DNA of 38,604 nucleotides from JBAYOE01 sp050950065 (GTDB taxonomy: Bacteria; Spirochaetota; Spirochaetia; Sphaerochaetales; Sphaerochaetaceae): NCBI GenBank assembly GCA_050950065.1, contig JBMNGX010000007.1:1-38604 (forward strand). Direction: 5' to 3'. The notes below the pieces were generated by a model that saw only the letters and a program-made list of their open reading frames with translations, had not been told where the DNA came from and ran no database searches. The position numbers and the translations under genes were made by a program. Below are positions 15,154 through 24,270 of this stretch, in pieces. Positions within the stretch are counted from its first letter, which is position 1. The number at the start of each line of letters is the position of its first letter.

Positions 15154-16980
15154 CTACTTAACTGATGCTCTGATAATAGCATAGCGGAAGTCCCAAGTGG
15201 AATCAGAGTCATATCCAACAATCCTTGGATTGAAGAAGTCGTGATAAACGTCAGAATAGAGAGGAATGTCTGGTAAGAGGTAGTTCCATCTCTTTTGGAA
15301 TGTAATCCATTTCTCCACCCACCCTTTTAGATCTTCTGGGTCGGTCTTCTTCATATCTAAAGCAATGCTTTCAAGTTCTTTGTCAGCAATGAAGTTTGTG
15401 TTGTAAACACCAAAGTACTCAGGATCGGTGCTGTAGTAGTACCAGTATGCTTGAGTTGTTGAAAAGCCTGTTCCTAAGTTGAACATGCCGTAAACTGGCT
15501 CATCAATTCCCTCTTTGTAAAGGTGGTCTAGTAAAACTGCAAAGTCTACTGTTGTACCATTGATTTGCATTCCAATCTTTCTTACTTCAGGAACTAACAT
15601 TGTAGCGATAAGATCACTAACTGGGTTGTTAGCTGTATTAGCCCACTCGATGATAAGGGGCATTAGTTTGCCATCAACCATTTTGTATCTGATGGTATCT
15701 GTTCCCTTGCGGTATGTTCCTCCATCTTTGTTTAGTGTCCAACCGTCGTTGATTAACTCCTCTTCAGCTCTTTGTAAGTTGAATGGGTAGGCATTAAGCT
15801 CTCTATCAAGGCGATCTGCGTTCTCAATATATTCCCACATTGAAGCGCCATAGTAACCGTTAACGATGATTCCATATCCACCGGTGTATTGGCGAGCAAA
15901 CTCGTTACGATCTAATGAGTATGCAATAGCTCTTCTAACTGCGTCAAATTGAGCAGGACCTACGTCGGTAGCAAAAGCAATTTTTCCATAACCGTAGCGT
16001 GGGTATGAAGTGTAATTAACAATACCTTGGTCATATAGATCTAAACCGCTGGTGATTTGATCTCCACCGCTGATACCTTGAAGCATATCGATTGCACCAG
16101 TTTTTAACTCATCCATCTCGGTTGCGTTGTTAGTAAGTTTAATGATGATTCTGTAAATTGATCCTTTAGCTCCATCATATTCACCAACGAAGTGGGGGTT
16201 TAAAACAACACTGGCTGTTGAGTCAGCTGGGTTATAATTCTCAAATTGGTAAGGGCCACTTGTGACCATTGGTCTGTAACGATACCCAGTTCTTGGCTCC
16301 ATAATTGTTTTTCTTAATAAGTCAGCTGTGTAATTATCTGTTAAATAGGCACCTCTGCCATCATCTTTAACATCAACTCCAGGAGCAATTACGTGTAAGG
16401 GTAATGGTCCCACTGAAACTAATGAGAGGTCGAAGAAGTAGGGAAGTTCGTCAGCATCAATTTGAATTGAGAATGTGTAATCGTCAATTAATCTGATACC
16501 AGCAAAGTTCTTTAATTCCCCTGAACGGAATTTTTCGTAGCCAACATACTCTGGTCCTACGCCGTATTGGGCACCAATCTCTTTAGCTTGGGGACTTGCA
16601 GAATACAAGATATTAAACACATAATCTTTTGCGGTGATTTTGTGTTCATCGTTGTAAACTAAGTTCTTAGCAATGTTGAATGTGTAAGTTTTTGAACCAT
16701 CACTATTCTCTACTGCTTTGTAAGAGGTGACTGCTGTTGGGTTAATCTCATAGCGTCCTTCTCTTGTCCAAGAAACAGTTTCGTAACCGCCCATTAATCC
16801 TTTGAGGTAGGCGTTGGTTGCACTGTTAGTCCAACCGTCGAAAAAGTTTTCATCAAGTTGGGTTGTTGAACCCAAGATTACCTGTGTCTCTTCTTGAACT
16901 TTCTCTGCTGTACCTAATGCAAATGCACTAGTAGCTACAAAAGCCAAAATCAGAAGAGCAACAATAATTCTTTTTCTCAT
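15154..16980 (-). CDS. oppA: Oligopeptide-binding protein OppA (family 5 solute-binding)
   Basis: 608 residues. The signal peptide (1 to about 22) ends in ATSAFA before LGTAEK. It lacks a lipobox cysteine, so it should be a soluble periplasmic protein and not a lipoprotein. The mature part has SBP_bac_5 features: YTFNIAKNLVYNDEHKITA near the amino terminus, YRPMVTSGPYQFENYNP in the middle, and FDAVRRAIAYSLDRNEF. AAAGGAG lies eight bases before the ATG, and a good promoter lies upstream. It is the first gene of oppA-B-C-D-F and delivers peptides to the membrane complex. The OppC propeller would sit next to its docking face. Confidence 0.93.
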   Translation of the reverse strand: MRKRIIVALLILAFVATSAFALGTAEKVQEETQVILGSTTQLDENFFDGWTNSATNAYLKGLMGGYETVSWTREGRYEINPTAVTSYKAVENSDGSKTYTFNIAKNLVYNDEHKITAKDYVFNILYSASPQAKEIGAQYGVGPEYVGYEKFRSGELKNFAGIRLIDDYTFSIQIDADELPYFFDLSLVSVGPLPLHVIAPGVDVKDDGRGAYLTDNYTADLLRKTIMEPRTGYRYRPMVTSGPYQFENYNPADSTASVVLNPHFVGEYDGAKGSIYRIIIKLTNNATEMDELKTGAIDMLQGISGGDQITSGLDLYDQGIVNYTSYPRYGYGKIAFATDVGPAQFDAVRRAIAYSLDRNEFARQYTGGYGIIVNGYYGASMWEYIENADRLDRELNAYPFNLQRAEEELINDGWTLNKDGGTYRKGTDTIRYKMVDGKLMPLIIEWANTANNPVSDLIATMLVPEVRKIGMQINGTTVDFAVLLDHLYKEGIDEPVYGMFNLGTGFSTTQAYWYYYSTDPEYFGVYNTNFIADKELESIALDMKKTDPEDLKGWVEKWITFQKRWNYLLPDIPLYSDVYHDFFNPRIVGYDSDSTWDFRYAIIRASVK

Positions 16981-17017
16981 CTGATAATCTCCTTTAGATT
17001 ATTTGTAAGTGGCGTCT

Positions 17018-17046
17018 ATTCTAATAAACTTCTCATAATAAGTCAA
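17018..17046 (-). promoter_or_regulatory. Promoter of the opp operon
   Basis: On the minus strand TTGACT (17046-17041), a 17-bp spacer and TAGAAT (17023-17018) form a strong sigma-70-type promoter with a leader of about 30 nt before oppA and its AAAGGAG. Confidence 0.8.
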
Positions 17047-17163
17047 AAATATTTCCCCCATTTGATTAAAATATCTTCAACTATCCACTCTTAGCCCTTT
17101 AATGTTAATTAATTTCTCCCCTACATTGTCATATTTACCACCTTTACCAATGCCAATTTGTAC

Positions 17164-17215
17164 TATAGTATGAGTTCGTCGACTCATTGTTATGAGGACG
17201 AAGAATATTAAGATG
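17164..17215 (+). promoter_or_regulatory. 5' leader of the ABC exporter: hairpin over the start codon and a 13-codon leader frame
   Basis: TATAGT (17164-17169) is a -10-like box with only a weak -35. If used, the RNA begins near 17176 and folds at once: TTCGTC (17175-17180) pairs with GACGAA (17197-17202) and CTCAT (17183-17187) pairs with ATGAG (17192-17196), burying the ATG at 17192. A competing hairpin pairs 17170-17175 with 17182-17187. A frame from ATG 17170 runs 13 codons to TAA at 17209-17211, one base before the in-frame ATG at 17213. Confidence 0.4.
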
Positions 17216-19018
17216 AAAATTAGAGTAGATTTATTAGATTTAATTCACAAACTTAGGGCTATTTTAACTCGTAAACAAAAACAAAAAAGTATTTCACTTC
17301 TGTTTTTGTTTATTTTTATGTCTTTGTTCCAAGTTGTTGGGGTAACGGCAATCTTTCCCTTTATGAATATGGTTGTCGATCCCACCCTAGTTGAATCACA
17401 AAAAATCTTAAACTTTTTGTACACCTCTTTAAATTTTAGTTCAAGAAATGCCTTTATCCTCTTTTTGGGAATTGGGCTGTTTGTCCTAATTGTCTCTAGC
17501 AATATTTTGCAAGCTTTTACAGTGTGGATGCGAACTAAGTTTGTTATGGGGCTAAACCATGAACTTTCTACCTATTTACTTAAAGTGTATCTTTCTAAAG
17601 ATTACCCATTCTTTTTAAACAGAAACACCTCAACTTTAGGTAAAAACCTTTTAGCTGAAGTTTATCAATTAACCAACGGTCTACTGATGCCCCTTTTTGA
17701 TATGGCAGTTAGTGCTTTAGTTGTTATCACTTTAGTTATTGTTTTATTAGTTAGTGATTTTGTTTCTGCCTCCATTGTCCTATTTGTCTTAGGTGGGTTT
17801 TATCTTTTTATAAACTTCAAAGTTCGAAGAAAAGTTAAACAGATGGGGCAAATTCGTTTAGAGGCAAACAAAGGACGTTATAAAATAACAGGAGAGTCTT
17901 TGTCGGGAATTAAAACTACTAAAGTATTTGGTCGAGAGAAGTTTTTCATGGACCACTTTGGTGTTTTTTCCAACAAGTTTACCCGCACTGAGGTAAATAT
18001 GAGGACAATTAACCAAGTTCCTCGCTACTTATTAGATGCTTTAGCTTTTGGTTCAATTGTTTTATTAGTTGTCTTTTTAACAATAAGCACCGGAGATGCT
18101 GCCAAAGTTATCCCAATTGTTTCACTTTTTGCTTTTGCTGGATATAGATTGCTACCTGCGATGCAAGAACTTTTTAGCTCTGTTACTCAAATCTACTTTA
18201 ACCAAGCTATTTTAGACTCACTTTATCACGATTTGAGTCAAGATCGTTCCGCAGAGTTTGGTAAAAATGATTATGAACCTATGGAATTTAATAGTGAAAT
18301 TGAACTTAAAAATATAAGCTTTTCTTACCCTGAAACTACTATCACAGTTTTAAAAAATCTTTCAGTAACAATAAAAAAGAACTCTACTGTTGCCTTTGTT
18401 GGTTCTACTGGCTCGGGTAAAACTACCTTAATCGATATCTTACTAGCCTTATTGGAACCACAAGAAGGAAATTTAATTGTTGATGGAAATACAATTACAA
18501 AAGAGAACAAACGGAGTTGGCAAAAAGCAATTGGCTATGTCCCTCAAGATATCTTTTTAAGTGACGATACAGTACTTCGTAACATCGCCTTTGGTGTTTC
18601 TGATGATAAAATTGATTATGATAAGGTTGTTAGATCTGCAAAAATAGCTGCTTTAGATACATTTATCACCACCCAAATGGAAAATGGGTATGAAACTCTC
18701 ATTGGAGAGAGGGGTATAAGACTTAGTGGAGGGCAGCGCCAACGCATTGGGTTAGCTCGAGCTTTATACGATAACCCTCCGCTGTTAGTTTTAGATGAGG
18801 CAACAAGCTCACTCGATGGAGTTACAGAGACTGCTGTAATGGATGCAATTAAAAGTGCCTCAGTTGATCGTACGGTAATAATGATTGCCCACCGCCTCAC
18901 CACTGTTAAAGAGGCCGATTGTATCTACTTTATGGAAAAAGGGAACATTGTTGATAGTGGCACTTATGATGAACTTATTAAGCGTAACGCCACTTTTAGA
19001 GATATGGCTAAACAATAG
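17192..19018 (+). CDS. ABC exporter, fused membrane and ATP-binding domains
   Basis: 608 residues of the MsbA/PglK-like half-transporter type, working as a homodimer to flip lipids, lipid-linked sugars or drugs. A basic amino terminus leads into a six-helix membrane domain (first helix SISLLFLFIFMSLFQVVGVT). The nucleotide-binding domain from about 375 has Walker A GSTGSGKTT, a Q-loop in GYVPQDIFL, signature LSGGQRQRIG, Walker B LLVLDEATSSLD and the H-loop IAHRLTTV. All ATPase residues are present. The start is uncertain: ATG 17192 lies inside a hairpin and has no Shine-Dalgarno sequence; ATG 17213 (MKIRVD) is the alternative. It diverges from opp. The early membrane segment resembles PglK-type glycolipid flippases, but the substrate is not determinable. 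Confidence 0.88.
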   Translation: MRTKNIKMKIRVDLLDLIHKLRAILTRKQKQKSISLLFLFIFMSLFQVVGVTAIFPFMNMVVDPTLVESQKILNFLYTSLNFSSRNAFILFLGIGLFVLIVSSNILQAFTVWMRTKFVMGLNHELSTYLLKVYLSKDYPFFLNRNTSTLGKNLLAEVYQLTNGLLMPLFDMAVSALVVITLVIVLLVSDFVSASIVLFVLGGFYLFINFKVRRKVKQMGQIRLEANKGRYKITGESLSGIKTTKVFGREKFFMDHFGVFSNKFTRTEVNMRTINQVPRYLLDALAFGSIVLLVVFLTISTGDAAKVIPIVSLFAFAGYRLLPAMQELFSSVTQIYFNQAILDSLYHDLSQDRSAEFGKNDYEPMEFNSEIELKNISFSYPETTITVLKNLSVTIKKNSTVAFVGSTGSGKTTLIDILLALLEPQEGNLIVDGNTITKENKRSWQKAIGYVPQDIFLSDDTVLRNIAFGVSDDKIDYDKVVRSAKIAALDTFITTQMENGYETLIGERGIRLSGGQRQRIGLARALYDNPPLLVLDEATSSLDGVTETAVMDAIKSASVDRTVIMIAHRLTTVKEADCIYFMEKGNIVDSGTYDELIKRNATFRDMAKQ

Positions 19019-19071
19019 TCTCTCCCCTCGCAATTTTAATCTCTTTTTGGTATAGTTGCTTCGGTCCTCCC

Positions 19072-19100
19072 TTGCCACTTGGTTAAGGGATGTTTACTAT
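19072..19100 (+). promoter_or_regulatory. Promoter of the tig-clpP-clpX operon
   Basis: TTGCCA (19072-19077), a 17-bp spacer and TACTAT (19095-19100) form a reasonable sigma-70-type promoter with a leader of about 25 nt. It overlaps a small TCCCTT...AAGGGA inverted repeat. Confidence 0.5.
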
Positions 19101-19132
19101 AGAGTATTAAAATTATGAAAGAGGAATTAATG

Positions 19133-20452
19133 ATGATAAGTGAACAAAAGATTAAAGAAGTTGAAAATTCTGCAGTTGAGTTGGCTATAACTGTAAAAAA
19201 AGAGTCTCTAAGTGACTCTTATACCAAGGTATTACAAAAGTATAGTAAAACCTTACAACTTCCTGGCTTCAGAAAAGGGAAAGCTCCCACTTCAGTTTTA
19301 GAACAAAAATTTGGCCCATCGATGAAACAAGAGACAATATTTCAAGTTATTGATGAGTCAGTTCAAGAGGCTTTAGAGAAAGTTGAGAAAAAGTACAAAC
19401 CCCTTCCCTACAGCCAACCAGCTTTAGTTGATGAGACTGTCTTACCTGAAGATATTGATAAAGATTTAAATTTTGTTGTCACTTACGACATTATGCCCCT
19501 TTTTGAACTTCCTACCTATACTGACATTGAAGTTGAAGTTCCTAAGGTGAAAGTTTTAAAAGCTGATATTGATGAAGAGTTAAAAAGACTTCAAGATCAA
19601 AACGCTTTAGTTGTAGAAAAAACTACTGCTATTACTAAAGATGACATTGTCACACTCGACAGCATTGAACTAGATGATGAAGATAAAGAGGTTGAAGCTT
19701 CTAGAAGAACAGATTTCACCTTCACTGTAGGGACAGAGAGCAGCATCTATAAAATTGACAAAGATGTTATTGGTCTAAAAGTTGGCGATAATAAAGTTGT
19801 TGAAAAAGAGATGGGTGAAAAAGAGAATAAAAAGAAAATTAAACTCTCTTTAACAATTAAAGAGGTTAAACAGCGCGATGTACCGGCCCTTGATGATGAG
19901 TTTGCCCAAGATGTTAGTGAACAATACAAAACACTCGATGATTTAGTAAAAGCAACTAAAACTAAGTTGGAAGAGAGTGTTGAGAACAAACTAAAAGCAG
20001 TTAAATTAGAGCGCTTAGTTGATAAGATGTTGGAAAACACTAAAATTGAAGTTCCTAAAACAATGATTGAAGTTGAACTAGATTCAGCTTGGAGACGCTT
20101 TGTTAGCCAATGGGGTCTTAGTGAAGAGCAAACTTTGCAATTTTTAGAGATGCAAGGACAGACTAAAGAGCAACTATTAGATTCATGGGCCCTAGAGTCT
20201 GAAAAAGGGATTCGAGTACAACTGTTGTTGGATAAAATTAAAGATAAAGAGGGTTTTAAGATTGAAAAAGAGGCCCTTGATGCTGAAATCGAAAGACAAC
20301 TAGGTTCTGATAGCGACGAACAAACTCGCTCTTACTACGGTGTTATCATTGAAGATGATATGAAACTTTCCAAAACTAACGATTTTCTATTAGAAAAAAA
20401 CAAGTTCACCGATAAAGAGAATTTAAAATATAGCGAGTTCATGGAGAGTTAA
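19133..20452 (+). CDS. tig: Trigger factor, ribosome-associated chaperone and prolyl isomerase
   Basis: About 439 residues, the normal length. The amino-terminal ribosome-binding domain has the signature LPGFRKGKAP. The middle has an FKBP-like PPIase region (about 155-245; TKDDIVTLDSIELDDEDKEV, FTVGTES, DKDVIGLKVGDNK), and a helical substrate-cradling domain follows. The frame opens at 19115, but GAGGA (19121-19125) fits ATG 19133 (seven bases) or 19130 (four bases), so I use 19133 (MISEQK). It binds nascent chains at the ribosome exit. It heads an operon with clpP and clpX, a common bacterial arrangement linking folding to degradation. Confidence 0.95.
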   Translation: MISEQKIKEVENSAVELAITVKKESLSDSYTKVLQKYSKTLQLPGFRKGKAPTSVLEQKFGPSMKQETIFQVIDESVQEALEKVEKKYKPLPYSQPALVDETVLPEDIDKDLNFVVTYDIMPLFELPTYTDIEVEVPKVKVLKADIDEELKRLQDQNALVVEKTTAITKDDIVTLDSIELDDEDKEVEASRRTDFTFTVGTESSIYKIDKDVIGLKVGDNKVVEKEMGEKENKKKIKLSLTIKEVKQRDVPALDDEFAQDVSEQYKTLDDLVKATKTKLEESVENKLKAVKLERLVDKMLENTKIEVPKTMIEVELDSAWRRFVSQWGLSEEQTLQFLEMQGQTKEQLLDSWALESEKGIRVQLLLDKIKDKEGFKIEKEALDAEIERQLGSDSDEQTRSYYGVIIEDDMKLSKTNDFLLEKNKFTDKENLKYSEFMES

Positions 20453-21061
20453 ATGTCCAATTTACCACGCGATATAAAAGAGGCCCTAATTCCTGTAGTA
20501 GTTGAATCTTCAGGAATTGGGGAGCGCTCATTTGATATCTACAGCCGTCTTCTAAGAGATCGTATTATCTTCTTAGGAGACCAAATTACAGATCACCTCA
20601 GCAACGTCATAGTTGCTCAGCTTCTGTTTTTAGAATCGGAAGATCCCACCAAAGATATTAGTTTGTACATCAACAGCCCTGGCGGTTCAGTTACCGCCGG
20701 ATTGGCCATTTACGATACTATGCAGTATATTAACAGTGAAGTGCAGACAATCTGCTTAGGACAAGCAGCTTCAATGGCAGCTTTACTTCTTAGTGCAGGG
20801 ACAAAGGGCAAGCGCTCTATACTCCCTTCAGCTAGGGTGATGATTCACCAACCTTGGGGAGGAGTTGGCGGACAAGTTTCCGATATCCAAATCCATGCCA
20901 AAGAGCTGCTTCGAGTAAAAAAATTGAGTGTTGACTACTTTGCTCACCATACAGGAAAGCCTGTTGAGACCATTGCTTCAGATATTGAGCGAGATTATTT
21001 CTTCACAGCTAATGAGGCATTAGAATATGGTTTAGTAGACAACATCATGGAGAGAGAATAG
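20453..21061 (+). CDS. clpP: ATP-dependent Clp protease proteolytic subunit ClpP
   Basis: 202 residues. The catalytic triad is visible as S107 (GQAASMAA), H132 (VMIHQPWGG) and D181 (IERDYFFTA). The INSPGGSVTAG oxyanion-region motif is also present. The protein should form a double seven-membered ring that degrades substrates unfolded by ClpX. The ATG directly follows the tig stop (TAA-ATG), with a GGAGAG in the end of tig serving as the ribosome site, and clpX begins right after its stop. Confidence 0.97.
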   Translation: MSNLPRDIKEALIPVVVESSGIGERSFDIYSRLLRDRIIFLGDQITDHLSNVIVAQLLFLESEDPTKDISLYINSPGGSVTAGLAIYDTMQYINSEVQTICLGQAASMAALLLSAGTKGKRSILPSARVMIHQPWGGVGGQVSDIQIHAKELLRVKKLSVDYFAHHTGKPVETIASDIERDYFFTANEALEYGLVDNIMERE

Positions 21062-22303
21062 ATGGCACGTAATAACAAAGTGTGCTCCTTTTGTGGCCGT
21101 TCAGCTAAAGAGGTAAAAAGGCTCATTGATGGTCCTGGAGTGGCAATTTGTGAAGATTGTATTAACACATGCAACGATATCCTTAAAGCCGATCCCACTT
21201 ATGTTGCAGACGATAGCCTTTTTTTAGAGGAAATACCCACCCCTAAAGAGATTCACGACTATCTTAATGATTATGTAATTGGACAAGAAGATGCTAAGAA
21301 AGTACTCTCTGTAGCTGTTTACAACCACTACAAGAGAGTTAAATACAAAGAGGTCTTTAAAGCAGAGGGTCTTGAGATGGATAAAACTAACATCTTATTA
21401 ATTGGCCCCACTGGTACTGGAAAGACCCTTTTAGCTAAAACCTTAGCTCAAAAATTACAAGTTCCTTTTGCAATAGCTGATGCTACAACTTTAACCGAGG
21501 CAGGTTATGTTGGCGAAGATGTTGAGAACATCCTATTAAAGTTGATTCAGAATGCCGATGATGATATTAAAGCAGCAGAACATGGAATCATCTTCATCGA
21601 TGAAATTGATAAGATTGCCCGTAAAGGGGAAAATGCCTCAATTACCCGCGATGTATCTGGTGAAGGTGTTCAACAAGCTTTATTAAAAATCATTGAGGGA
21701 ACTGAAGCCTCTGTTCCACCTCAAGGGGGGAGAAAACACCCCAACCAAGAGATGTTGAAAATAGATACTTCCAATATCCTCTTTATTTGTGGAGGGGCAT
21801 TTGTGGGCTTAGATAAAGTTATTGAAAAAAGAGTTGCTTCTCATCAAATGGGCTTTGGAGCTAACTTTAAGAGCTTTAAAGAACAAGATGCAGCAACTTT
21901 ATTTAAACAACTTCATCCCGATGACTTAGTAAAGTTTGGCCTTATCCCTGAGTTAATTGGTCGTCTTCCTTTACACGTTGCTTTAAACAACTTAGCTAAA
22001 GAGGAGTTGATGAGAATCATCCAAGAGCCTAAAAACTCAATTTTAAAACAGTATACAGCAAGCTTTAGAGTTGAAGATGTTGAACTAATCTTTGAAGAGG
22101 GGGCTATTGAAGCTATTGCTGAAAAGTCGATTGCCCAAAAAACTGGGGCAAGGGGCTTAAGGGCTATAGTTGAAAACTTGATGGTTGGAATTATGTACGA
22201 CCTTCCTAGTCAAAAAGGGATTAAAAAGGTTGTAGTTAATCGTGATACTGTTGAGAAGATGAAAATGCCTCTCATTGAATACGATAAGGAACAAATAGCT
22301 TAA
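21062..22303 (+). CDS. clpX: ATP-dependent Clp protease unfoldase ClpX
   Basis: 413 residues. The amino-terminal zinc-binding domain has C8, C11, C30 and C33 (CSFC...CEDC). The AAA+ core has Walker A GPTGTGKT, Walker B IIFIDEIDK, pore loops including GYVGED, an IGF-loop-like region carrying AHQMGF/SHQMGFGANF, and the sensor-2 KTGARGLR. It unfolds tagged proteins into ClpP. It starts immediately after clpP and is followed six bases later by the DHH phosphoesterase gene, consistent with one transcript. Confidence 0.97.
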   Translation: MARNNKVCSFCGRSAKEVKRLIDGPGVAICEDCINTCNDILKADPTYVADDSLFLEEIPTPKEIHDYLNDYVIGQEDAKKVLSVAVYNHYKRVKYKEVFKAEGLEMDKTNILLIGPTGTGKTLLAKTLAQKLQVPFAIADATTLTEAGYVGEDVENILLKLIQNADDDIKAAEHGIIFIDEIDKIARKGENASITRDVSGEGVQQALLKIIEGTEASVPPQGGRKHPNQEMLKIDTSNILFICGGAFVGLDKVIEKRVASHQMGFGANFKSFKEQDAATLFKQLHPDDLVKFGLIPELIGRLPLHVALNNLAKEELMRIIQEPKNSILKQYTASFRVEDVELIFEEGAIEAIAEKSIAQKTGARGLRAIVENLMVGIMYDLPSQKGIKKVVVNRDTVEKMKMPLIEYDKEQIA

Positions 22304-22309
22304 GTAATT

Positions 22310-23296
22310 ATGTTTGTATATCCTGAAGTACCACAGCCAATAATTGATAAAATAAAAGAGAGCTCATTAGCTGTCGTTGTTGGACACGTTAGTCCCGATG
22401 GCGATTGTATCCACTCTCAAATAGCGATGCAAAAGTTGCTTCAAAAGATGGGTGCTGAGGTTCATTTAGTTAATGCAGGTCCATTTATTCGCAAAGAGAT
22501 TAAAGAGTACGAATCGATGTTTGCCCCCCATGTAGATCAACAACTTTACGAGCGTAATCCTCTAGTGGTTATGGTTGATTGTTCCACCATGGATCGAATT
22601 GGCTACATTGCTGATGAGATTAAAGGTCTTGAGACTTTAGTAATTGATCATCACGCTAGTGGGGGTGAGTTTGATGGTCTTGCTTACATAGTTCCTAAAT
22701 CTTTTTCAACTACGCTGTGTATCATGCAACTATATAAAGCACTCGATATCCCCCTAACTCAAGAAATTGCTTATCACATCTTTTTTGGCCTAGCTACTGA
22801 TACAGGCTTTTTGCGTTTCATTGGCCCTTACAGAGGTGAAACTTTTAACCTCATTGGAGAGTTAGTGGAACTGGGAGTCTCACCCACTACTATTTATAAT
22901 GAGATGAGTGGTTTTTCCACTTTATTAGAAAGAAGATTCTTAGCTACCTTGTTGTTAAAAGCCCAAGAGTATTTGGATAGTAAACTAATAGTAGTAATAG
23001 AGAGTAAAGAAGATTTTAAAGAGTTTGGTCATATAGAACGCCCTACTGATTCGTTGTATGGACATCTATTGAGTGTGGAAAATGTTGAAGTTGTCCTTTA
23101 TTTAAAATACTTAGATGAAAAAAGTTGGGAAATTGGGTTGCGCTCTTCACACAAATCTCAAGTTGATGTTGGTCAGATTTGTGCCTCTTATGGAGGAGGT
23201 GGGCACCGTAAAGCAGCTGGTGCTACCGTAGAAAGCTCCTTAAAAGAACTTTTAGACTCTTTAGTTGTGACTATCGATAAAGCAATCTCTATGTAA
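22310..23296 (+). CDS. nrnA: DHH-family phosphoesterase (NrnA-like oligoribonuclease/pAp phosphatase)
   Basis: 328 residues. DHH motifs in order: VGHVSPDGDCIHS (metal-binding DxD), VMVDCSTMDRIG, VIDHHASGG (the DHH itself), FFGLATDTGFLRF, and the DHHA1 substrate motif GGGGHRKAAGA. This matches NrnA-type enzymes, which degrade short RNAs and dephosphorylate pAp. It is cytoplasmic. It lies six bases after clpX, so it is probably cotranscribed. The Shine-Dalgarno sequence is weak. The family is clear; substrate preference cannot be read from sequence. Confidence 0.9.
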   Translation: MFVYPEVPQPIIDKIKESSLAVVVGHVSPDGDCIHSQIAMQKLLQKMGAEVHLVNAGPFIRKEIKEYESMFAPHVDQQLYERNPLVVMVDCSTMDRIGYIADEIKGLETLVIDHHASGGEFDGLAYIVPKSFSTTLCIMQLYKALDIPLTQEIAYHIFFGLATDTGFLRFIGPYRGETFNLIGELVELGVSPTTIYNEMSGFSTLLERRFLATLLLKAQEYLDSKLIVVIESKEDFKEFGHIERPTDSLYGHLLSVENVEVVLYLKYLDEKSWEIGLRSSHKSQVDVGQICASYGGGGHRKAAGATVESSLKELLDSLVVTIDKAISM

Positions 23297-23308
23297 TTAA
23301 GTTGTTAT

Positions 23309-23326
23309 TTGGCACGCTTGTTGCTT
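23309..23326 (+). promoter_or_regulatory. Sigma-54 (RpoN) -24/-12 promoter
   Basis: TTGGCACG-CTTG-TTGCTT matches the consensus TGGCACG-N4-TTGCW. GG at 23311-23312 and GC at 23323-23324 have the required 12-base offset. The predicted start is near 23336, 20 bases before the ATG at 23356. An AAAGGAG (23344-23350) five bases before the ATG can pair with ACTCCTT (23331-23337) in any read-through RNA from nrnA, but not in RNA started at 23336, so the ribosome site would be free only when sigma-54 drives the gene. That last point is inference. Confidence 0.8.
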
Positions 23327-23355
23327 AGTTACTCCTTCTAATAAAAGGAGTAGTC

Positions 23356-24246
23356 ATGAAAAGCCAATTAACCAATGAAGTGTTGACTTACCAAAAGATG
23401 GCTAAGTCTACTGTCAAAGCAAAAGCCCTTTATCACTATCTTTGTAATTGTTGTCGTTTAATTTTCTACACCTACCCTGTTGAAGTGCGCCTTTTAGATC
23501 AAGAGGATGCCTTAGAGCTACTATTGTCGATGGAGGGGCGTTTAGAACACCTAATAAACGACTTTGAATATCGATTCATCCCATTTGAAACTTACGTTAA
23601 AAAGGTTGCTTATTTACAAGGTCAGATCTTTTTAAAACTTAAATTAAAAGCTAAAAGAAAGTACAGTTCAGTATTTAGGACACTTGAAGAACTAGATGAG
23701 AATGTTGTAAGTGATTACGATGAAGTTGATAGACCCATTTGGGATGAGAGTAACCCTATCACCTACAAAATTAAAAATGAAGTTAAAAGAAGTAAAACCT
23801 TTAGAGAGAGGTTAATTCAACTGGTAATTAAATGTAGTGATGATTTGTCTATTCAACAACTTAGCTTCATTGCCAACTTCTTAGAGATAGATGAACTAGA
23901 GTTAGCCAAAATGATTACTAAAGCTCACCAACTCTCTGAATTTAAGCGCATTAGAACTAAAAATCTTTTAGATGTACGCAATCGCCATTACACCCGCACT
24001 CGCTTCTTAAAACAAGAAATTGGTATTATGGAGGCAATCAATGCTGATGCTATTTTAATTGAGAGATTAAAAGTATCTTTACAAAGAAGTGAAGAGAATT
24101 ATGAAAAGGCGTGTGAAGCAATCACTAAAAGACCAAATTCAATAACCCACTCAACTTTAAGTAAGGTTATGGAGCTTCCTAAAGGGACAATAGATTCAGG
24201 GATGTTCAATTTAAAAAAGGAGTTGGCTAAGTTAATAGACGCATAG
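23356..24246 (+). CDS. Divergent sigma-70-like protein of unknown function
   Basis: 296 residues, basic and helical, with no signal peptide. Residues about 48-103 (DQEDALELLLSME, then FETYVKKVAYLQGQIFLKLK and KAKRKY) resemble sigma region 2. The end, about 265-294 (STLSKVMELPKGTIDSGMFN, then LKKELAKL), has the pattern of a sigma region 4 helix-turn-helix; compare the usual xGTVKSRxxRAxxxL. The middle (about 150-195) is a helical segment, IQQLSFIANFLEIDELELAKM, of unknown fold. It could be a sigma factor, an anti-sigma-like adaptor or a sigma-derived regulator; overall similarity is weak and read by eye. It has its own sigma-54 promoter and a strong AAAGGAG, which sets it apart from the tig-clp-nrnA unit. 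Confidence 0.6.
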   Translation: MKSQLTNEVLTYQKMAKSTVKAKALYHYLCNCCRLIFYTYPVEVRLLDQEDALELLLSMEGRLEHLINDFEYRFIPFETYVKKVAYLQGQIFLKLKLKAKRKYSSVFRTLEELDENVVSDYDEVDRPIWDESNPITYKIKNEVKRSKTFRERLIQLVIKCSDDLSIQQLSFIANFLEIDELELAKMITKAHQLSEFKRIRTKNLLDVRNRHYTRTRFLKQEIGIMEAINADAILIERLKVSLQRSEENYEKACEAITKRPNSITHSTLSKVMELPKGTIDSGMFNLKKELAKLIDA

Positions 24247-24270
24247 ATTAAAATCGGCTATGTTTTATCT

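Noticed and set aside
19747..20040. 97-residue minus-strand frame in tig
   Set aside because: Serine- and leucine-rich antisense shadow of trigger factor.
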